Assembly: GCF_002872075.1 (NCBI RefSeq) | Contig: NZ_PGGU01000016.1 | Location: forward strand, 484,466-548,465 | Direction of reading: 5' to 3' | DNA length: 64,000 nucleotides | DNA from: Microbacterium aurantiacum | Lineage (GTDB): Bacteria; Actinomycetota; Actinomycetes; Actinomycetales; Microbacteriaceae | Part shown: in pieces, positions 44,210-53,360 of the stretch | Numbering within the stretch: position 1 is the stretch's first letter | Layout of the letters: every line of letters begins with the position of its first letter | Notes under the pieces: generated by a model | Seen by the model: the letters and a program-made list of their open reading frames with translations, nothing else | Told to the model about the DNA's origin: nothing | Database searches by the model: none | Made by a program: the position numbers and the translations under genes

Positions 44210-44362
44210 TCAGCCGAAGAGCAGCGTCAGCACGGTCGCGCCGCCGCCGCCGAGGATCAGCGCGATGATCGTCGTCCACGCGACGATGCGGATGCGGCGA
44301 TTGCGGCGCTCGCCGAGATCGCCGTAGTCCTCGCCCTGGTCCTGCTTGCTGAGATCGCTCAT
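44210..44362 (-). CDS. 50-aa membrane protein translationally coupled to purL
   Basis: 50 aa, too short for most gene callers. ATG 44362-44360 overlaps the purL stop (44361-44359) in an ATGA arrangement. The N-terminal half is highly charged ([20 protein letters not shown] then NRRIRIVAW), followed by one membrane helix [21 protein letters not shown]. Topology would be N-in. Function unknown; the coupling suggests conservation with purL in close relatives, which remains to be seen. Confidence 0.7.
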   Translation of the reverse strand: MSDLSKQDQGEDYGDLGERRNRRIRIVAWTTIIALILGGGGATVLTLLFG

Positions 44363-46701
44363 GCGTCGACCGGCTCCGTGACGGTCGGGCCGAAGTACGA
44401 GGGAAGCGTCGCGCGCGAGCGTTCGCGCAGCTCGGCGACCGAGACGGTGAAGACGTCCTGCACCTCGAGCGAGGCGCCGTCCGGGTGGTTGTCGGTCACG
44501 CCGATGCGCAGCACCGGGTAGTCGCGACCGGCGCAGAGGCCCTGGAACTTCACGTCGTCCTCGCGGGGAACGGTCACGATGACGCGGCCGGTGGACTCGG
44601 AGAAGAGGGCGGTCGCCGCATCCACCCCTTCACGCTCGATGATCTCGTTCAGCCAGACGCGCGCGCCGACGCCGAAGCGCATGACGCCCTCGGCGAGGGT
44701 CTGCGCGAGGCCGCCCTCGGAGAGGTCGTGCGCCGAGGAGATCAGCCATTCGTCGCGGGCGGCGGCGAGGAGGCCGGCGAGGCGCTTCTCTGCGGCGAGG
44801 TCGACCTTCGGCGGGCGACCGCCGAGGTGGTCGTGCACGACGTCGGCCCAGGCGGAACCCGAGAGCTCGGTCGCGGTGGTGCCGAGCAGGTAGATGTTCT
44901 GGCCCTCGTCCTGCCATCCCGAGGGGATACGGCGCGAGACGTCGTCGATGATGCCGAGCACGCCGACGAGCGGGGTCGGGTGGATCGGCACGTCGCCGGT
45001 CTGGTTGTAGAACGAGACGTTGCCGCCGGTGACCGGGGTGCCCAGTTCGAAGCATCCGTCGGCGAGCCCGTCGACCGTCTGCCCGAACTGCCACATGACC
45101 TCGGGGTTCTCCGGCGAGCCGAAGTTGAGGCAGTCGGTGATGGCGGTCGGCACGGCGCCGGTGACGGCGACGTTGCGGTACGCCTCGGCGAGAGCGAGCT
45201 GCGCGCCCGCGTACGGGTCGAGCTGGCTGTAGCGGCCGTTCGCGTCGGTGGAGATCGCGAAGCCGAGGCCGGATTCCTCGTCGACGCGGATCATGCCGGC
45301 GTCGTCGGGGAAGGCGAGGGCCGTGTTGCCGAGCACGAAGTAGTCGTACTGGTTGGTGATCCAGCTGGTGTCGGCGAGGTTCGGGGAGGCGACCAGCGCG
45401 AGGAACTGCTTGCGCAGCTCTTCGGGGTCGTTCGACCGGGGCAGGTTCTCGGCGGCATCCGCCTGCAGGGCATCGATCCACGTCGGGTAGGCGACCGGGC
45501 GGTCGTAGACGGGGCCGTCGACAGCGACCGTCGACGGGTCGACGTCGACGATGCGCTCGCCCTGCCAGTCGATGATGAGGCGTCCGTCGCCGGTGACCTC
45601 GCCCAGCACGGAGGTCTCGACCTCCCACTTGTTCACGACCTCGAAGAAGGCGTCGAGCTTCTCGGGGGCGACGATGGCCATCATGCGCTCCTGCGACTCC
45701 GACATGAGGATCTCCTCGGCCGTGAGCGACGGGTCGCGCAGCAGCACGTTGTCGAGGGACACCTTCATGCCGCTGTTGCCGTTGGCGGCCAGTTCGCTGG
45801 TCGCGCACGAGATGCCGGCCGCGCCGAGGTCCTGGATGGCCTCGACGAGTTCGCCCTTGTAGAGCTCGAGGCAGCACTCGATGAGCACCTTCTCGGCGAA
45901 GGGGTCGCCGACCTGCACCGCGGGGCGCTTGGTGGGTCCGCCGTCGTCGAAGGAGTCGGATGCCAGGATGCTGGCGCCGCCGATGCCGTCGCCGCCGGTG
46001 CGGGCGCCGAACAGCACGACCTTGTTGCCGACGCCGGTGGCGTTGGCGAGCTTGAGGTCTTCGTGGCGGAGCACGCCGACCGCGAGCGCGTTGACCAGCG
46101 GGTTGGCCTGGTAGACCGAGTCGAAGACCGTCTCGCCGCCGATGTTCGGAAGGCCCAGGCAGTTGCCGTAGAAGCTGATGCCGCTGGTGACGCCGTGCAC
46201 GACGCGGGCGGTGTCGGGGTGGTCGATGGCGCCGAAGCGGAGGGCGTCCATGACGGCGACCGGGCGGGCGCCCATCGAGATGATGTCGCGGACGATGCCG
46301 CCGACGCCGGTGGCCGCGCCCTGGAACGGCTCGATGAAGGAGGGGTGGTTGTGCGACTCGGCCTTGAAGGTGACGGCCCAGCCCTCGCCGACGTCGATGA
46401 CGCCCGCGTTCTGGCCCATGCCCACCATCAGGCGTTCTTTCATCTCGTCGGAGACCTTCTCGCCGAAGCGGCGCAGGTAGTTCTTCGACGACTTGTAGGA
46501 GCAGTGCTCCGACCACATCACCGAGTACATCGCCAGCTCGCCAGAGGTGGGGCGGCGGCCGAGGATCTCCTTGATGCGGGCGTACTCGTCGTCCTTGAGT
46601 CCGAGGGCGCCGTACGGCTGCTCCTTCTCGGGCGTCGCGACGGCGTTCGACACGGAGTCGGGGACGTGCTTGTGGGCAGATGCTGCGGGGGCGGTGGTCA
46701 C
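44359..46701 (-). CDS. purL: phosphoribosylformylglycinamidine synthase II
   Basis: 780 aa from GTG 46701 with GGAG upstream; upstream reading to 47082 is not PurL-like. Catalyses ATP-dependent conversion of FGAR to FGAM in purine synthesis, together with PurS and PurQ. Conserved blocks: [42 protein letters not shown] (quoted in part: [14 protein letters not shown]), [25 protein letters not shown] and [14 protein letters not shown]. Two AIRS-like repeats give the normal actinobacterial length. The purQ/purS genes are not in the window. Confidence 0.96.
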   Translation of the reverse strand: MTTAPAASAHKHVPDSVSNAVATPEKEQPYGALGLKDDEYARIKEILGRRPTSGELAMYSVMWSEHCSYKSSKNYLRRFGEKVSDEMKERLMVGMGQNAGVIDVGEGWAVTFKAESHNHPSFIEPFQGAATGVGGIVRDIISMGARPVAVMDALRFGAIDHPDTARVVHGVTSGISFYGNCLGLPNIGGETVFDSVYQANPLVNALAVGVLRHEDLKLANATGVGNKVVLFGARTGGDGIGGASILASDSFDDGGPTKRPAVQVGDPFAEKVLIECCLELYKGELVEAIQDLGAAGISCATSELAANGNSGMKVSLDNVLLRDPSLTAEEILMSESQERMMAIVAPEKLDAFFEVVNKWEVETSVLGEVTGDGRLIIDWQGERIVDVDPSTVAVDGPVYDRPVAYPTWIDALQADAAENLPRSNDPEELRKQFLALVASPNLADTSWITNQYDYFVLGNTALAFPDDAGMIRVDEESGLGFAISTDANGRYSQLDPYAGAQLALAEAYRNVAVTGAVPTAITDCLNFGSPENPEVMWQFGQTVDGLADGCFELGTPVTGGNVSFYNQTGDVPIHPTPLVGVLGIIDDVSRRIPSGWQDEGQNIYLLGTTATELSGSAWADVVHDHLGGRPPKVDLAAEKRLAGLLAAARDEWLISSAHDLSEGGLAQTLAEGVMRFGVGARVWLNEIIEREGVDAATALFSESTGRVIVTVPREDDVKFQGLCAGRDYPVLRIGVTDNHPDGASLEVQDVFTVSVAELRERSRATLPSYFGPTVTEPVDA

Positions 46702-47061
46702 GCGCACTCCAAAGGAAGGGGCCGAGCGGGGCGTGTCCAGTCTACCGGGGGATGTCGGGTCCGCTTTTGGGGGTGCCCGAGCAGAAGCGACGTGAGTGGA
46801 TGCTGGCGCCGAGCGGCGGGGTTCACGGTAAGCGCTTTGCCGCACGTATGTGCGTTCTGTAAGCGCTTCCTTCTCGGGGTTCCGCAGAAACCCCCGAAAC
46901 TCAAGCCTCCCTGAACGACCCACAGCTTTAATCGAAGAATTCCTGTAAACGCTTGCACTCAGTCCATCAACCTCGCTACGGTCATCGGAACGCACGCTGA
47001 CGTGCGCTCGAACGTGTGGCGAGGATGCTGCGCGGGCGATCCCGCCGGAAGGAGACTGTCG
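46702..47061. promoter_or_regulatory. gene-free region with three LacI-type operators and the amylase promoter
   Basis: No gene in 360 nt. Three sites with AAnCGCTT core: GGTAAGCGCTTTGC (46827-46840), TGTAAGCGCTTCCT (46858-46871) and TGTAAACGCTTGCA (46944-46957); the last also fits the CcpA-like TGNAANCGNTNNCA. A promoter for the amylase follows: TTGCAC (46953-46958), 18-nt spacer, TACGGT (46977-46982), so site 3 overlaps the -35. An imperfect hairpin (46875-46897) lies between sites. AAGGAG at 47049-47054 is the amylase ribosome binding site. Confidence 0.75.
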
Positions 47062-49149
47062 ATGTTCCCGAACGTTCTGCACACTCGATCACCGAAGAGG
47101 CGAAGAGGAAGAACGGCGCTCGCCATCGCGGCTGCCGTCGCGCTCGCCGTTCCCGCCGTCGCGATCACCGAACCTCCCGCGCCTGCCGCCGCTGCGGCAC
47201 CGGGCCCGAACGACACCACCGCCGTGATGTTCTCGTACACGTGGAACGCGATCGCTCGCGAGTGCACCGACACCCTTGGACCGGCCGGCTACGGCTACGT
47301 GCAGACCTCACCTCCGCAGGAGCACGTGCTCGGTGCGCAGTGGTGGACGCACTATCAGCCCGTCTCGTACGAACTCGACTCGCGACTCGGCTCCGAGGCC
47401 GAGTTCCAGAACATGATCGACACCTGCAACGACGCGGGTGTGAAGGTGATCGTCGACGCCGTCATCAACCATATGTCCGGCAAGAGCAGCGGCGGCACCG
47501 GATGGGCGGGCACGCAGTTCCAGCACTACGACTACCCGGGCTACTACCAGAGCCAGGACTTCCACTCCTGCCGGCGGGACATCGCCAACTATCAGGACCG
47601 GTGGGAGGTGCAGGAGTGCAACCTGGTGAACCTCTCCGACCTGAACACCAGCTCGACCTACGTGCAGAACACGATCGCGGCCTACCTCAACAAGCTCGTC
47701 GGGATGGGCGTCGCCGGGTTCCGTATCGACGCCGTGAAGCACATCGCCGCGAGCGACATGCAGGCTATCTGGAGCAAGGTGAACAACCGCGAGTCGCTCT
47801 ACGTCGTGCAGGAGGTCATCCGCGCGAACGAACCCGTGCAGCCCGAGGAGTACACCTCGGTCGGCGACATCCACGAGTTCGCCTACGGGCGCAAGCTCAA
47901 GGAGGCGTTCGGGAACGGCACCATCAACTGGCTCATCGAGGGCGCGGGCATCGGACCGAGCTGGAGCGGCTTCCTCCCGAACGCGAACGCCGCCGTCTTC
48001 GTCGACAACCACGACACCGAGCGCAACAACGAGACGCTCTCCTACAGCAACGGGGCCGCCTACGACCTGGCGCAGATCTTCACTCTGGCGTGGAACTACG
48101 GATCGCCGTCGATCCACTCGGGCTACTCGTTCAGCGACAAAGAGACCGGACCCCTCACGGATGCTGGCGGCAACGTGATCGATCCGGTGCGGGGCCAGGG
48201 CAACTGGACGTTCAAGCACGCCCAGAACGACATCATGAACATGGTCGGTTTCCGCACGGCGACCTATGGCAAGCCGATCACCGACAAGTGGACCAACGGC
48301 AGCAGCGCGATCGCCTTCGGTCGCGGCGATTCGGGCTTCGTCGTCATCAACCGTGGCGGCTCCGCCATCAATCGCACGTTCACCACCAGCCTGCCCGATG
48401 GCACCTACTACAACGTGATCGACGCCGAGCGCGATGGCACCACCTGGACGGGACCGACCATTGCGGTCGCCGATGGGCAGTTCACCGCGACTGTCGGCGG
48501 GAACGACGCGATCGCTCTGCACGCCGACGCGAAGGCTGTTCCTGGCGGAGGAGGTGGCGCCCCGGTCGGCGATGACCTGACCGTCTACTACTCGACCTCG
48601 AAGAACTGGTCGGCGTACAACGTGCACTACAAGGTGGACACCGGCGCGTGGACTGCCGTGCCGGGGCAGGCGATGCAGGCCGCATGCGCAGGCTGGGTGT
48701 CGACGACGATCGACTCGAACGGATCGGCGGTGACGGCGGCGTTCAACAACGGATCCGGTACCTGGGATAGCAGGGGCGGGCAGGACTATGCGCTGTTAGG
48801 CACGACGGCTGCGGTGAGCAACGGTGTCGTGACGGCGGCGAACCCGTGCACACCGCCGCCGACGGACGACCTGACCGTGTACTACTCGACCTCCACGGGC
48901 TGGTCGGCATACAACGTCCATTACCGCGTCGGGTCGGGTGCCTGGACGGCTGTGCCGGGTCAGGCGATGCAGGCGGCCTGTACGGGATGGGTCTCGCGCA
49001 CGATCGACTCGAACGGATCGGCAGTGACGGCGGCGTTCACCAACGGGTCGGGTGTGTGGGACAACAACGGCGGTGCCGACTACGCACTCACCGGTGTGAC
49101 GGCTGCCGTGGGCAACGGGACGGTCACCACGCAGAACCCCTGCGGCTGA
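47062..49149 (+). CDS. secreted GH13 alpha-amylase with tandem starch-binding modules
   Basis: 695 aa from ATG 47062. Twin-arginine-free signal peptide about 1-45 (basic RRRGR then hydrophobic, AAAAA-P). GH13 catalytic core about 50-400 with region I DAVINH (132-137), region [11 protein letters not shown] (219-227, nucleophile D223), acid/base E251 in VVQEVI, and region IV FVDNHD (313-318). C-terminal all-beta domain (about 400-490), a glycine hinge, then two tandem CBM25/26-like repeats (about 504-598 and 602-695), each starting [10 protein letters not shown] and with WSAYNVHY. Hydrolyses starch outside the cell and binds granules. Confidence 0.95.
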   Translation: MFPNVLHTRSPKRRRGRTALAIAAAVALAVPAVAITEPPAPAAAAAPGPNDTTAVMFSYTWNAIARECTDTLGPAGYGYVQTSPPQEHVLGAQWWTHYQPVSYELDSRLGSEAEFQNMIDTCNDAGVKVIVDAVINHMSGKSSGGTGWAGTQFQHYDYPGYYQSQDFHSCRRDIANYQDRWEVQECNLVNLSDLNTSSTYVQNTIAAYLNKLVGMGVAGFRIDAVKHIAASDMQAIWSKVNNRESLYVVQEVIRANEPVQPEEYTSVGDIHEFAYGRKLKEAFGNGTINWLIEGAGIGPSWSGFLPNANAAVFVDNHDTERNNETLSYSNGAAYDLAQIFTLAWNYGSPSIHSGYSFSDKETGPLTDAGGNVIDPVRGQGNWTFKHAQNDIMNMVGFRTATYGKPITDKWTNGSSAIAFGRGDSGFVVINRGGSAINRTFTTSLPDGTYYNVIDAERDGTTWTGPTIAVADGQFTATVGGNDAIALHADAKAVPGGGGGAPVGDDLTVYYSTSKNWSAYNVHYKVDTGAWTAVPGQAMQAACAGWVSTTIDSNGSAVTAAFNNGSGTWDSRGGQDYALLGTTAAVSNGVVTAANPCTPPPTDDLTVYYSTSTGWSAYNVHYRVGSGAWTAVPGQAMQAACTGWVSRTIDSNGSAVTAAFTNGSGVWDNNGGADYALTGVTAAVGNGTVTTQNPCG
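48571..49143 (+). repeat. tandem duplication encoding two starch-binding modules
   Basis: Units 48571-48849 and 48865-49143, about 279 nt each, are very similar at DNA and protein level (both encode [13 protein letters not shown] and PGQAMQAAC...[12 protein letters not shown]). A recent internal duplication within the amylase gene. Confidence 0.85.
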
Positions 49150-49152
49150 TGA

Positions 49153-49194
49153 AGAGCGGCACCCGGGATGCTATGAACTCCCGGGTGCCGCTCT
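49153..49194. terminator. bidirectional terminator
   Basis: Perfect 15-bp stem AGAGCGGCACCCGGG (49153-49167) with 49180-49194 and a 12-nt loop, between the amylase gene and the convergent SDR gene. Confidence 0.85.
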
Positions 49195-49210
49195 CGCGCG
49201 GGTTCTCGGC

Positions 49211-50206
49211 CTACTGCACCGACCAGCCGCCGTCTGAGGCAAGGATCGCGCCGTTGATGTTCACGGCGTCGTCGCTGAGCAGGAACGTGATCGATGCAGC
49301 CAGCTGCTCGGCAGTGGCGACGCTCGGAATCGCCTGCTGGAACGGGGTGAGGCGACTGGAGCCGTACTCCGACATGTTCGGAGGCATCGGGATGCCGGTC
49401 GCGACGCCACCCGGGGCGACGGAGTTCACGCGGATGCCCTTCGGCCCGTACATGAACGCCGCGGACTTCGTAACGCCGACGATGCCGTGCTTGCTGGCCG
49501 TGTAGGCGTTGCCCGAGGCGTTGCCGCGCAGGCCGGCCTCGCTGGAGACGTTGAGGATCGCACCGCGACCGGCAGCTTCCATGATCGGCAGCACCGCGCG
49601 CATGAGCTTGAACGGCGCGGTGAGGTTGATCGCGATGACACGGTCCCACACGGCATCCGACGTCTCGCCTGCAGGGGAGAAGTCGTCGTTGATGCCGGCG
49701 ACGTTCGCGAGGGCATCGATGCGGTCACCGGCGGCGGCCACGACGGAGTCGATCGCGTCCTGCCGGGTGAGGTCTCCGGCGACGACGGTGATGTCGGGGA
49801 GCTCGGCCTTGAGGCCATCGAGCTTCTCGGCCGAGATGTCTGCAGCGATGACACGGCCGCCTTCGCGGGCGATGCGGGAGGCGGTCGCCCTGCCGATACC
49901 GGATGCCGCGCCGGTGACGATCACGGTCTTACCGGCGAAGCGGCCGGGCGTGCTCTGCTCGACCCAGCCCGTCGTGCCGGAGTCGGCGGGGATCTCGCCG
50001 CCGTTGGCTGCCCGGACGAGGTCGTCGACGACCGACTGCGGCATGGCGCCCTGGCTCAGGATGACGAGCTGCTGCAGGGGCAGCCCGAGAACCGGGGTGA
50101 GGAGTTCGGGGTCGGCGCCGGTCTGCGCGAAGAGGCCGCGGACGATCGGTCCGCCGACCTCGTCGTCGAGCCATTCGCCGATGGTGGACTGTGCAGTGAG
50201 GGCCAT
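49211..50206 (-). CDS. SDR oxidoreductase with N-terminal helical extension
   Basis: 331 aa from ATG 50206 with AAGGAGA upstream. Residues about 95-331 are a classical short-chain dehydrogenase: TGAASGIGRATA cofactor loop, LANVAGI, SSEAG, catalytic YTASKHG (Y and K), NSVAPGGVATG. The first about 90 residues are a separate helical module (IGEWLDDEVGGPIVRGLFAQTGADPELL) with VVDDLVRAANGG, similar in feel to C-terminal tails of some actinobacterial GH3 beta-glucosidases; uncertain. Divergent from a TetR regulator, which probably controls it. Confidence 0.88.
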   Translation of the reverse strand: MALTAQSTIGEWLDDEVGGPIVRGLFAQTGADPELLTPVLGLPLQQLVILSQGAMPQSVVDDLVRAANGGEIPADSGTTGWVEQSTPGRFAGKTVIVTGAASGIGRATASRIAREGGRVIAADISAEKLDGLKAELPDITVVAGDLTRQDAIDSVVAAAGDRIDALANVAGINDDFSPAGETSDAVWDRVIAINLTAPFKLMRAVLPIMEAAGRGAILNVSSEAGLRGNASGNAYTASKHGIVGVTKSAAFMYGPKGIRVNSVAPGGVATGIPMPPNMSEYGSSRLTPFQQAIPSVATAEQLAASITFLLSDDAVNINGAILASDGGWSVQ

Positions 50207-50262
50207 GATGTCTCCTTCAGGCATTCCTTTGGCATTTCGCAACGGTGCGTCTACTTATGTTC

Positions 50263-50284
50263 GAGTGTACGCCTCGATACGCTC
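50263..50284. promoter_or_regulatory. inverted repeat over the tetR promoter
   Basis: GAGTGTA (50263-50269) and TACGCTC (50278-50284) form a 7-bp repeat with one mismatch; it covers the -10-like TACGCT (50278-50283), suggesting autorepression by the TetR protein and possibly control of the divergent SDR gene. Confidence 0.5.
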
Positions 50285-50289
50285 TGAGG

Positions 50290-50862
50290 GTGCCTCGTCC
50301 TCGCAGTGAGAAAGCGCGCCAGTCCGTGCTGGCGGCGATGCGCCGCGCGCTCGCCGCCGAGGGGTACGACGCGGTGACGATCGAGGGGCTCGCGGCCGAG
50401 GCGGATGTCTCGAAGCAGACGATCTACCGGTGGTGGCCGTCGAAGGCGGCGATCCTCGGTGAGGCGCTGCTCGACGGCTCGATCCCGGGCGCCGACGTCT
50501 CACTGCCGACGACGGATGACCTTGCCCGCGACCTGCGTGCCTGGGTGGAGCAGATGACGACCCACGTGGGCAGCGCTGAGAACACGGCGCTCGCTCGGGC
50601 GTTGATCGCGATCACCGCGACCGATCCGCAGTTGGGTGAGGCGCTGAACCGGCGGCTCGCCGGCCCGATCATCGCGTGGATCGTGGAGCGGATCGAGCGC
50701 GCGAAGACGGCTGGTGAAGTGCGGGCGGATGCGGATGCCGCCGTCATCGCCGACCAGTTCGTCGCCATGGCGTCGTACGCGTCACTGCTGGGCCGGCCGT
50801 TCAGCGCCGAGCGAGTGGATGCGACGGTCGACGTGCTGCTGCGCGGGATCGCCGCGCGGTAG
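50290..50862 (+). CDS. TetR-family repressor
   Basis: 190 aa from GTG 50290, exactly 6 nt after TACGCT, leaderless. N-terminal HTH (about 8-55) with VTIEGLAAEADVSKQTIYRWWPSK; C-terminal ligand domain resembles TetR_C of the AcrR/RutR-like group (DLARDLRAWVEQMTTHVG). Divergent from the SDR gene, 83 nt away; likely regulates it. Confidence 0.9.
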   Translation: MPRPRSEKARQSVLAAMRRALAAEGYDAVTIEGLAAEADVSKQTIYRWWPSKAAILGEALLDGSIPGADVSLPTTDDLARDLRAWVEQMTTHVGSAENTALARALIAITATDPQLGEALNRRLAGPIIAWIVERIERAKTAGEVRADADAAVIADQFVAMASYASLLGRPFSAERVDATVDVLLRGIAAR

Positions 50863-50868
50863 CGGCGC

Positions 50869-51405
50869 TCACGGCGTCTCCTGTGAGACGGCGTCCTGCG
50901 GCGCGACCCTCTCCTGCTGCGAGCCCGCCGTCCGTCCACCCTCGAATCGCGCCCGCGCCCGATCCTGCTTGCGGCCGACCTCGATGAGCTCGGTGGCTTT
51001 CGGCAGGCCCATCGGCTTCGTCGAGACGTAGATGCTCTCGGCGCGCTCCACGAGGAACGTCTCGTGCCAGATGCCGACGGCGCCGGGGGCCTTCCGCGCC
51101 GCCTTGTTGAAGCGCGTCCAGGCCGGTCGGTGCTCCTGCGAGGGGCTCGAGGCGTAGGCGTACAGCTTGTCGATCGACGACCAGTACTGCACGACGTACG
51201 GCCCGCCGCCGCCCATCAGCAGCTCGTATCCGAGGAAGCCCGAATCCTTGTCGGTGGACAGTTCGCGCAGCATCCGCGGCATAGCGAGGAAAGCCGGCAA
51301 CCAGAGGTCCGGGCGCCACCAGTGGTTGATCTGCATTCCGATGTGGAACACGACCAGCTCGCCCTCGTGGCGATGGGTCATGCGTCCAGGGATGACTCGC
51401 GGCAT
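50869..51405 (-). CDS. DUF4188-family protein
   Basis: 178 aa with AGGAGG before ATG 51405. The sequence VIPGRMTHRHEGELVVFHIGMQINHWWRPD and GYELLMGGGGPYVVQYW with YASSPSQEHRPAWTRFN, quoted in parts, fits DUF4188, a ferredoxin-like alpha/beta-barrel group annotated as monooxygenase-like or related to phenylacetaldoxime dehydratase. The last 30 residues are low-complexity. Divergent from a MerR regulator whose operators lie between them. Confidence 0.85.
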   Translation of the reverse strand: MPRVIPGRMTHRHEGELVVFHIGMQINHWWRPDLWLPAFLAMPRMLRELSTDKDSGFLGYELLMGGGGPYVVQYWSSIDKLYAYASSPSQEHRPAWTRFNKAARKAPGAVGIWHETFLVERAESIYVSTKPMGLPKATELIEVGRKQDRARARFEGGRTAGSQQERVAPQDAVSQETP

Positions 51406-51420
51406 GATGGCCTCCTGCTA

Positions 51421-51462
51421 TTGGATAGTGACGCTATCCATATTGGATAGCGCTACTATCGA
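51421..51462. promoter_or_regulatory. two tandem TTGGATAG-N5-CTATC operators
   Basis: TTGGATAG-TGACG-CTATCCA (51421-51440) and TTGGATAG-CGCTA-CTATCGA (51443-51462). Each is a near-perfect inverted repeat and the two are one 22-bp period (about two helical turns) apart. They lie between the DUF4188 gene and merR starts, consistent with MerR binding to one or both. Confidence 0.75.
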
Positions 51463-51477
51463 TGTCAAGGGGTGGCG

Positions 51478-52092
51478 ATGAGAATTTCCGAACTGTCGGC
51501 GCAGACCGGTGTCACGGTCCCGACGATCAAGTACTATCTGCGCGAGGGTCTGCTCCCGGAGGGCGAGCGGAGCGCGCCCACCCAGGCCGCCTACGGCGAG
51601 GTGCACGTGCAACGCCTGCGCGTCATCCGCGCACTGCTCGACTCGGGCGTGAGCATCGCCGAGACGCGGCGGGTGCTGGATGCTCTGGACAACCCGCCCG
51701 CGAAGGCCCACGATCTGCTCGGCACGGCCCACGCCGCCATCACTCCGCCCGTCGATGACAGCCTGGATCTCGGCGACGCGCAGCGTCTGGTGGCGGGGGT
51801 GGGGTGGAAGCCGGGGATGTGCGACGACGCGGTGCTGTATGCCGTCGCCCGGGCGCTGCAGACTCTCCAGCGCGCCGGCTTCGAGGTGCCGGCCGACGTG
51901 ATGCCGGTGCATCTGGAGAGCATCCGCCGCATCGCCGACGCGGAGGTCGCCGGGGTGCCGACCGAGTCGGCCGAGGCCGCCGTGCGGTATGTCGTGCTCG
52001 GCTCGGTGCTCGTCGAACCGCTGCTGCTGGCGCTGCGGCGCGTGGCGCAGCAGGTCGCCTCGGCGGAGAGGTTCGGTGGCGTCGAGGCCTGA
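51478..52092 (+). CDS. MerR-family regulator
   Basis: 204 aa from ATG 51478 (GTG 51472 possible). N-terminal MerR winged helix MRISELSAQTGVTVPTIKYY then the wing and dimerisation helix (VIRALLDSGVSIAETRRVLD). The remaining 100 residues are a helical effector-binding domain without a cysteine metal site. It probably regulates the divergent DUF4188 gene via the operators at 51421-51462. Confidence 0.9.
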   Translation: MRISELSAQTGVTVPTIKYYLREGLLPEGERSAPTQAAYGEVHVQRLRVIRALLDSGVSIAETRRVLDALDNPPAKAHDLLGTAHAAITPPVDDSLDLGDAQRLVAGVGWKPGMCDDAVLYAVARALQTLQRAGFEVPADVMPVHLESIRRIADAEVAGVPTESAEAAVRYVVLGSVLVEPLLLALRRVAQQVASAERFGGVEA

Positions 52093-52177
52093 CCTTCCGC
52101 GGCGACATCGCCAGGTGCGAGAAGTTGCTCGGCCGAATGCTCTTGCCCGGCATCCGGCATTCTGTGACAGTGTCCCC

Positions 52178-53059
52178 ATGACCGACGAATCCGTCCCCGG
52201 GGCCACGAAGCCTCGCCCGCGCATCATGTCGTTCGCGATCGGACTGGCCGGCGGCATCCTGGGGCTGCTGCCCTGGCTGGTAGGCGCTTGGACCCTGCCC
52301 GACGAGGTGCCGTTCGTGGTGCTTCCGATCAGTCAGAAACAGTCGATCCTGCTGTTCTCGCTCGTGGTGCTCGGCGGGGTGTTCGCGGGTCTCGCTGTGC
52401 ATTTCCTCGGACGACGGCGAATGACAGCCGGGTGGCCGGCGGCGCTGGGAGTCGCACTGGTGCATCTGGCCGCGGTCGCGCTCAGCTTCAGCGCTCTGGC
52501 CGACCTGCTGAGACTCGGCAGCGACGAGAAGGACATGATCTACTTCGCCGGGATGCTCGCCGGCACCCTCACCGCGGTGCTGACGGCGCAACTCGGTTTC
52601 CACATGACGTCGTCCCCATCGCCGGGGGTGGTGTCGGTCGGGGTCGCGCTCGCCGCGGTGCCGTTCGCGACCTGGGTCGGCCGGTGCGTCGTCGCACTCG
52701 CCGGCGAAGGCAGCCCGCCGGAGTACGTGTCGCCCCTGGTGCACTGGCTGCCGGCCGTGCTCGTCGGGGCAGCGCTGGTGTGGTGCGGGGTGCGCCCGGT
52801 AGGGCGGCGGGTCGTCGCCTGGGTGATGTCGCTGCTGGCGCTGTGGCTCGTTTCGACCCTGTTCATGGTGATCGAGTTCGCCTTCGAGACGCGCGCGCTG
52901 CCGGCGGGCGCGACGGCGAGGGAGCCTGTGAAGGTGCTCTCGATGGTGCTCGAGGAGACCTGGTTCCCGGCTGTCGTGGCATTCGTGATCGCGCTCGTGG
53001 GGACGGCGGTGCGGATGCTGGTCGAGTGGGGTGTGTCACGCCGCCGCGATCCCGCCTGA
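52178..53059 (+). CDS. multi-pass membrane protein of unknown function
   Basis: 293 aa from ATG 52178, 6 nt after GACAGT (52166-52171), leaderless. Seven to eight hydrophobic segments and a short basic C-terminus (RRRDPA). No conserved catalytic motif that I can place. Lies 85 nt downstream of merR but with its own promoter-like sequence. Confidence 0.75.
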   Translation: MTDESVPGATKPRPRIMSFAIGLAGGILGLLPWLVGAWTLPDEVPFVVLPISQKQSILLFSLVVLGGVFAGLAVHFLGRRRMTAGWPAALGVALVHLAAVALSFSALADLLRLGSDEKDMIYFAGMLAGTLTAVLTAQLGFHMTSSPSPGVVSVGVALAAVPFATWVGRCVVALAGEGSPPEYVSPLVHWLPAVLVGAALVWCGVRPVGRRVVAWVMSLLALWLVSTLFMVIEFAFETRALPAGATAREPVKVLSMVLEETWFPAVVAFVIALVGTAVRMLVEWGVSRRRDPA

Positions 53060-53132
53060 TGATTTTCGTGTCAAGGGGCTCCCCTCGGCATCCCGCCTGA
53101 CATAGGAAGGAACCCAAGAGAAGGGGTATGGC

Positions 53133-53360
53133 ATGGCCGCAGGTGATATCGAGACGTTCCAGCGCGACGGCATCTGGTTCAACCGCATCGAAGGAGAATC
53201 ACGCACGTTAGGCAGCAGCTTCGCGAGCGAGGCCGAGGCCATCAAGGTCGGCCGCAGCGCGGCAGCGACCCGCCAGGTGCAGCACACGGTGCGCACCGAG
53301 GAAGGGCCGTCGACGGATGCGCATGTCTACGCCCTGCACCCGCGCGATCTCATCAGTTGA
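53133..53360 (+). CDS. DUF2188-family small protein
   Basis: 75 aa from ATG 53133 with GAAGG upstream. The pattern RDGIWFNRIEGESR ... EAIKVGRSAAATRQVQHTVRTEEG is the DUF2188 fold (small strand-helix-strand; the conserved half is WxxRxEG). Function unknown in this family. Its stop overlaps the start of the next gene (TGATG), so both are one translational unit. Confidence 0.8.
   Translation: MAAGDIETFQRDGIWFNRIEGESRTLGSSFASEAEAIKVGRSAAATRQVQHTVRTEEGPSTDAHVYALHPRDLIS

Noticed and set aside
44485..46914. 809-aa open frame on the plus strand opposite purL
   Set aside because: Antisense shadow of a well-conserved PurL; composition is that of the reversed GC-rich codon pattern.
47308..48627. 439-aa minus-strand frame over the amylase
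   Set aside because: Shadow of the catalytic GH13 domain.
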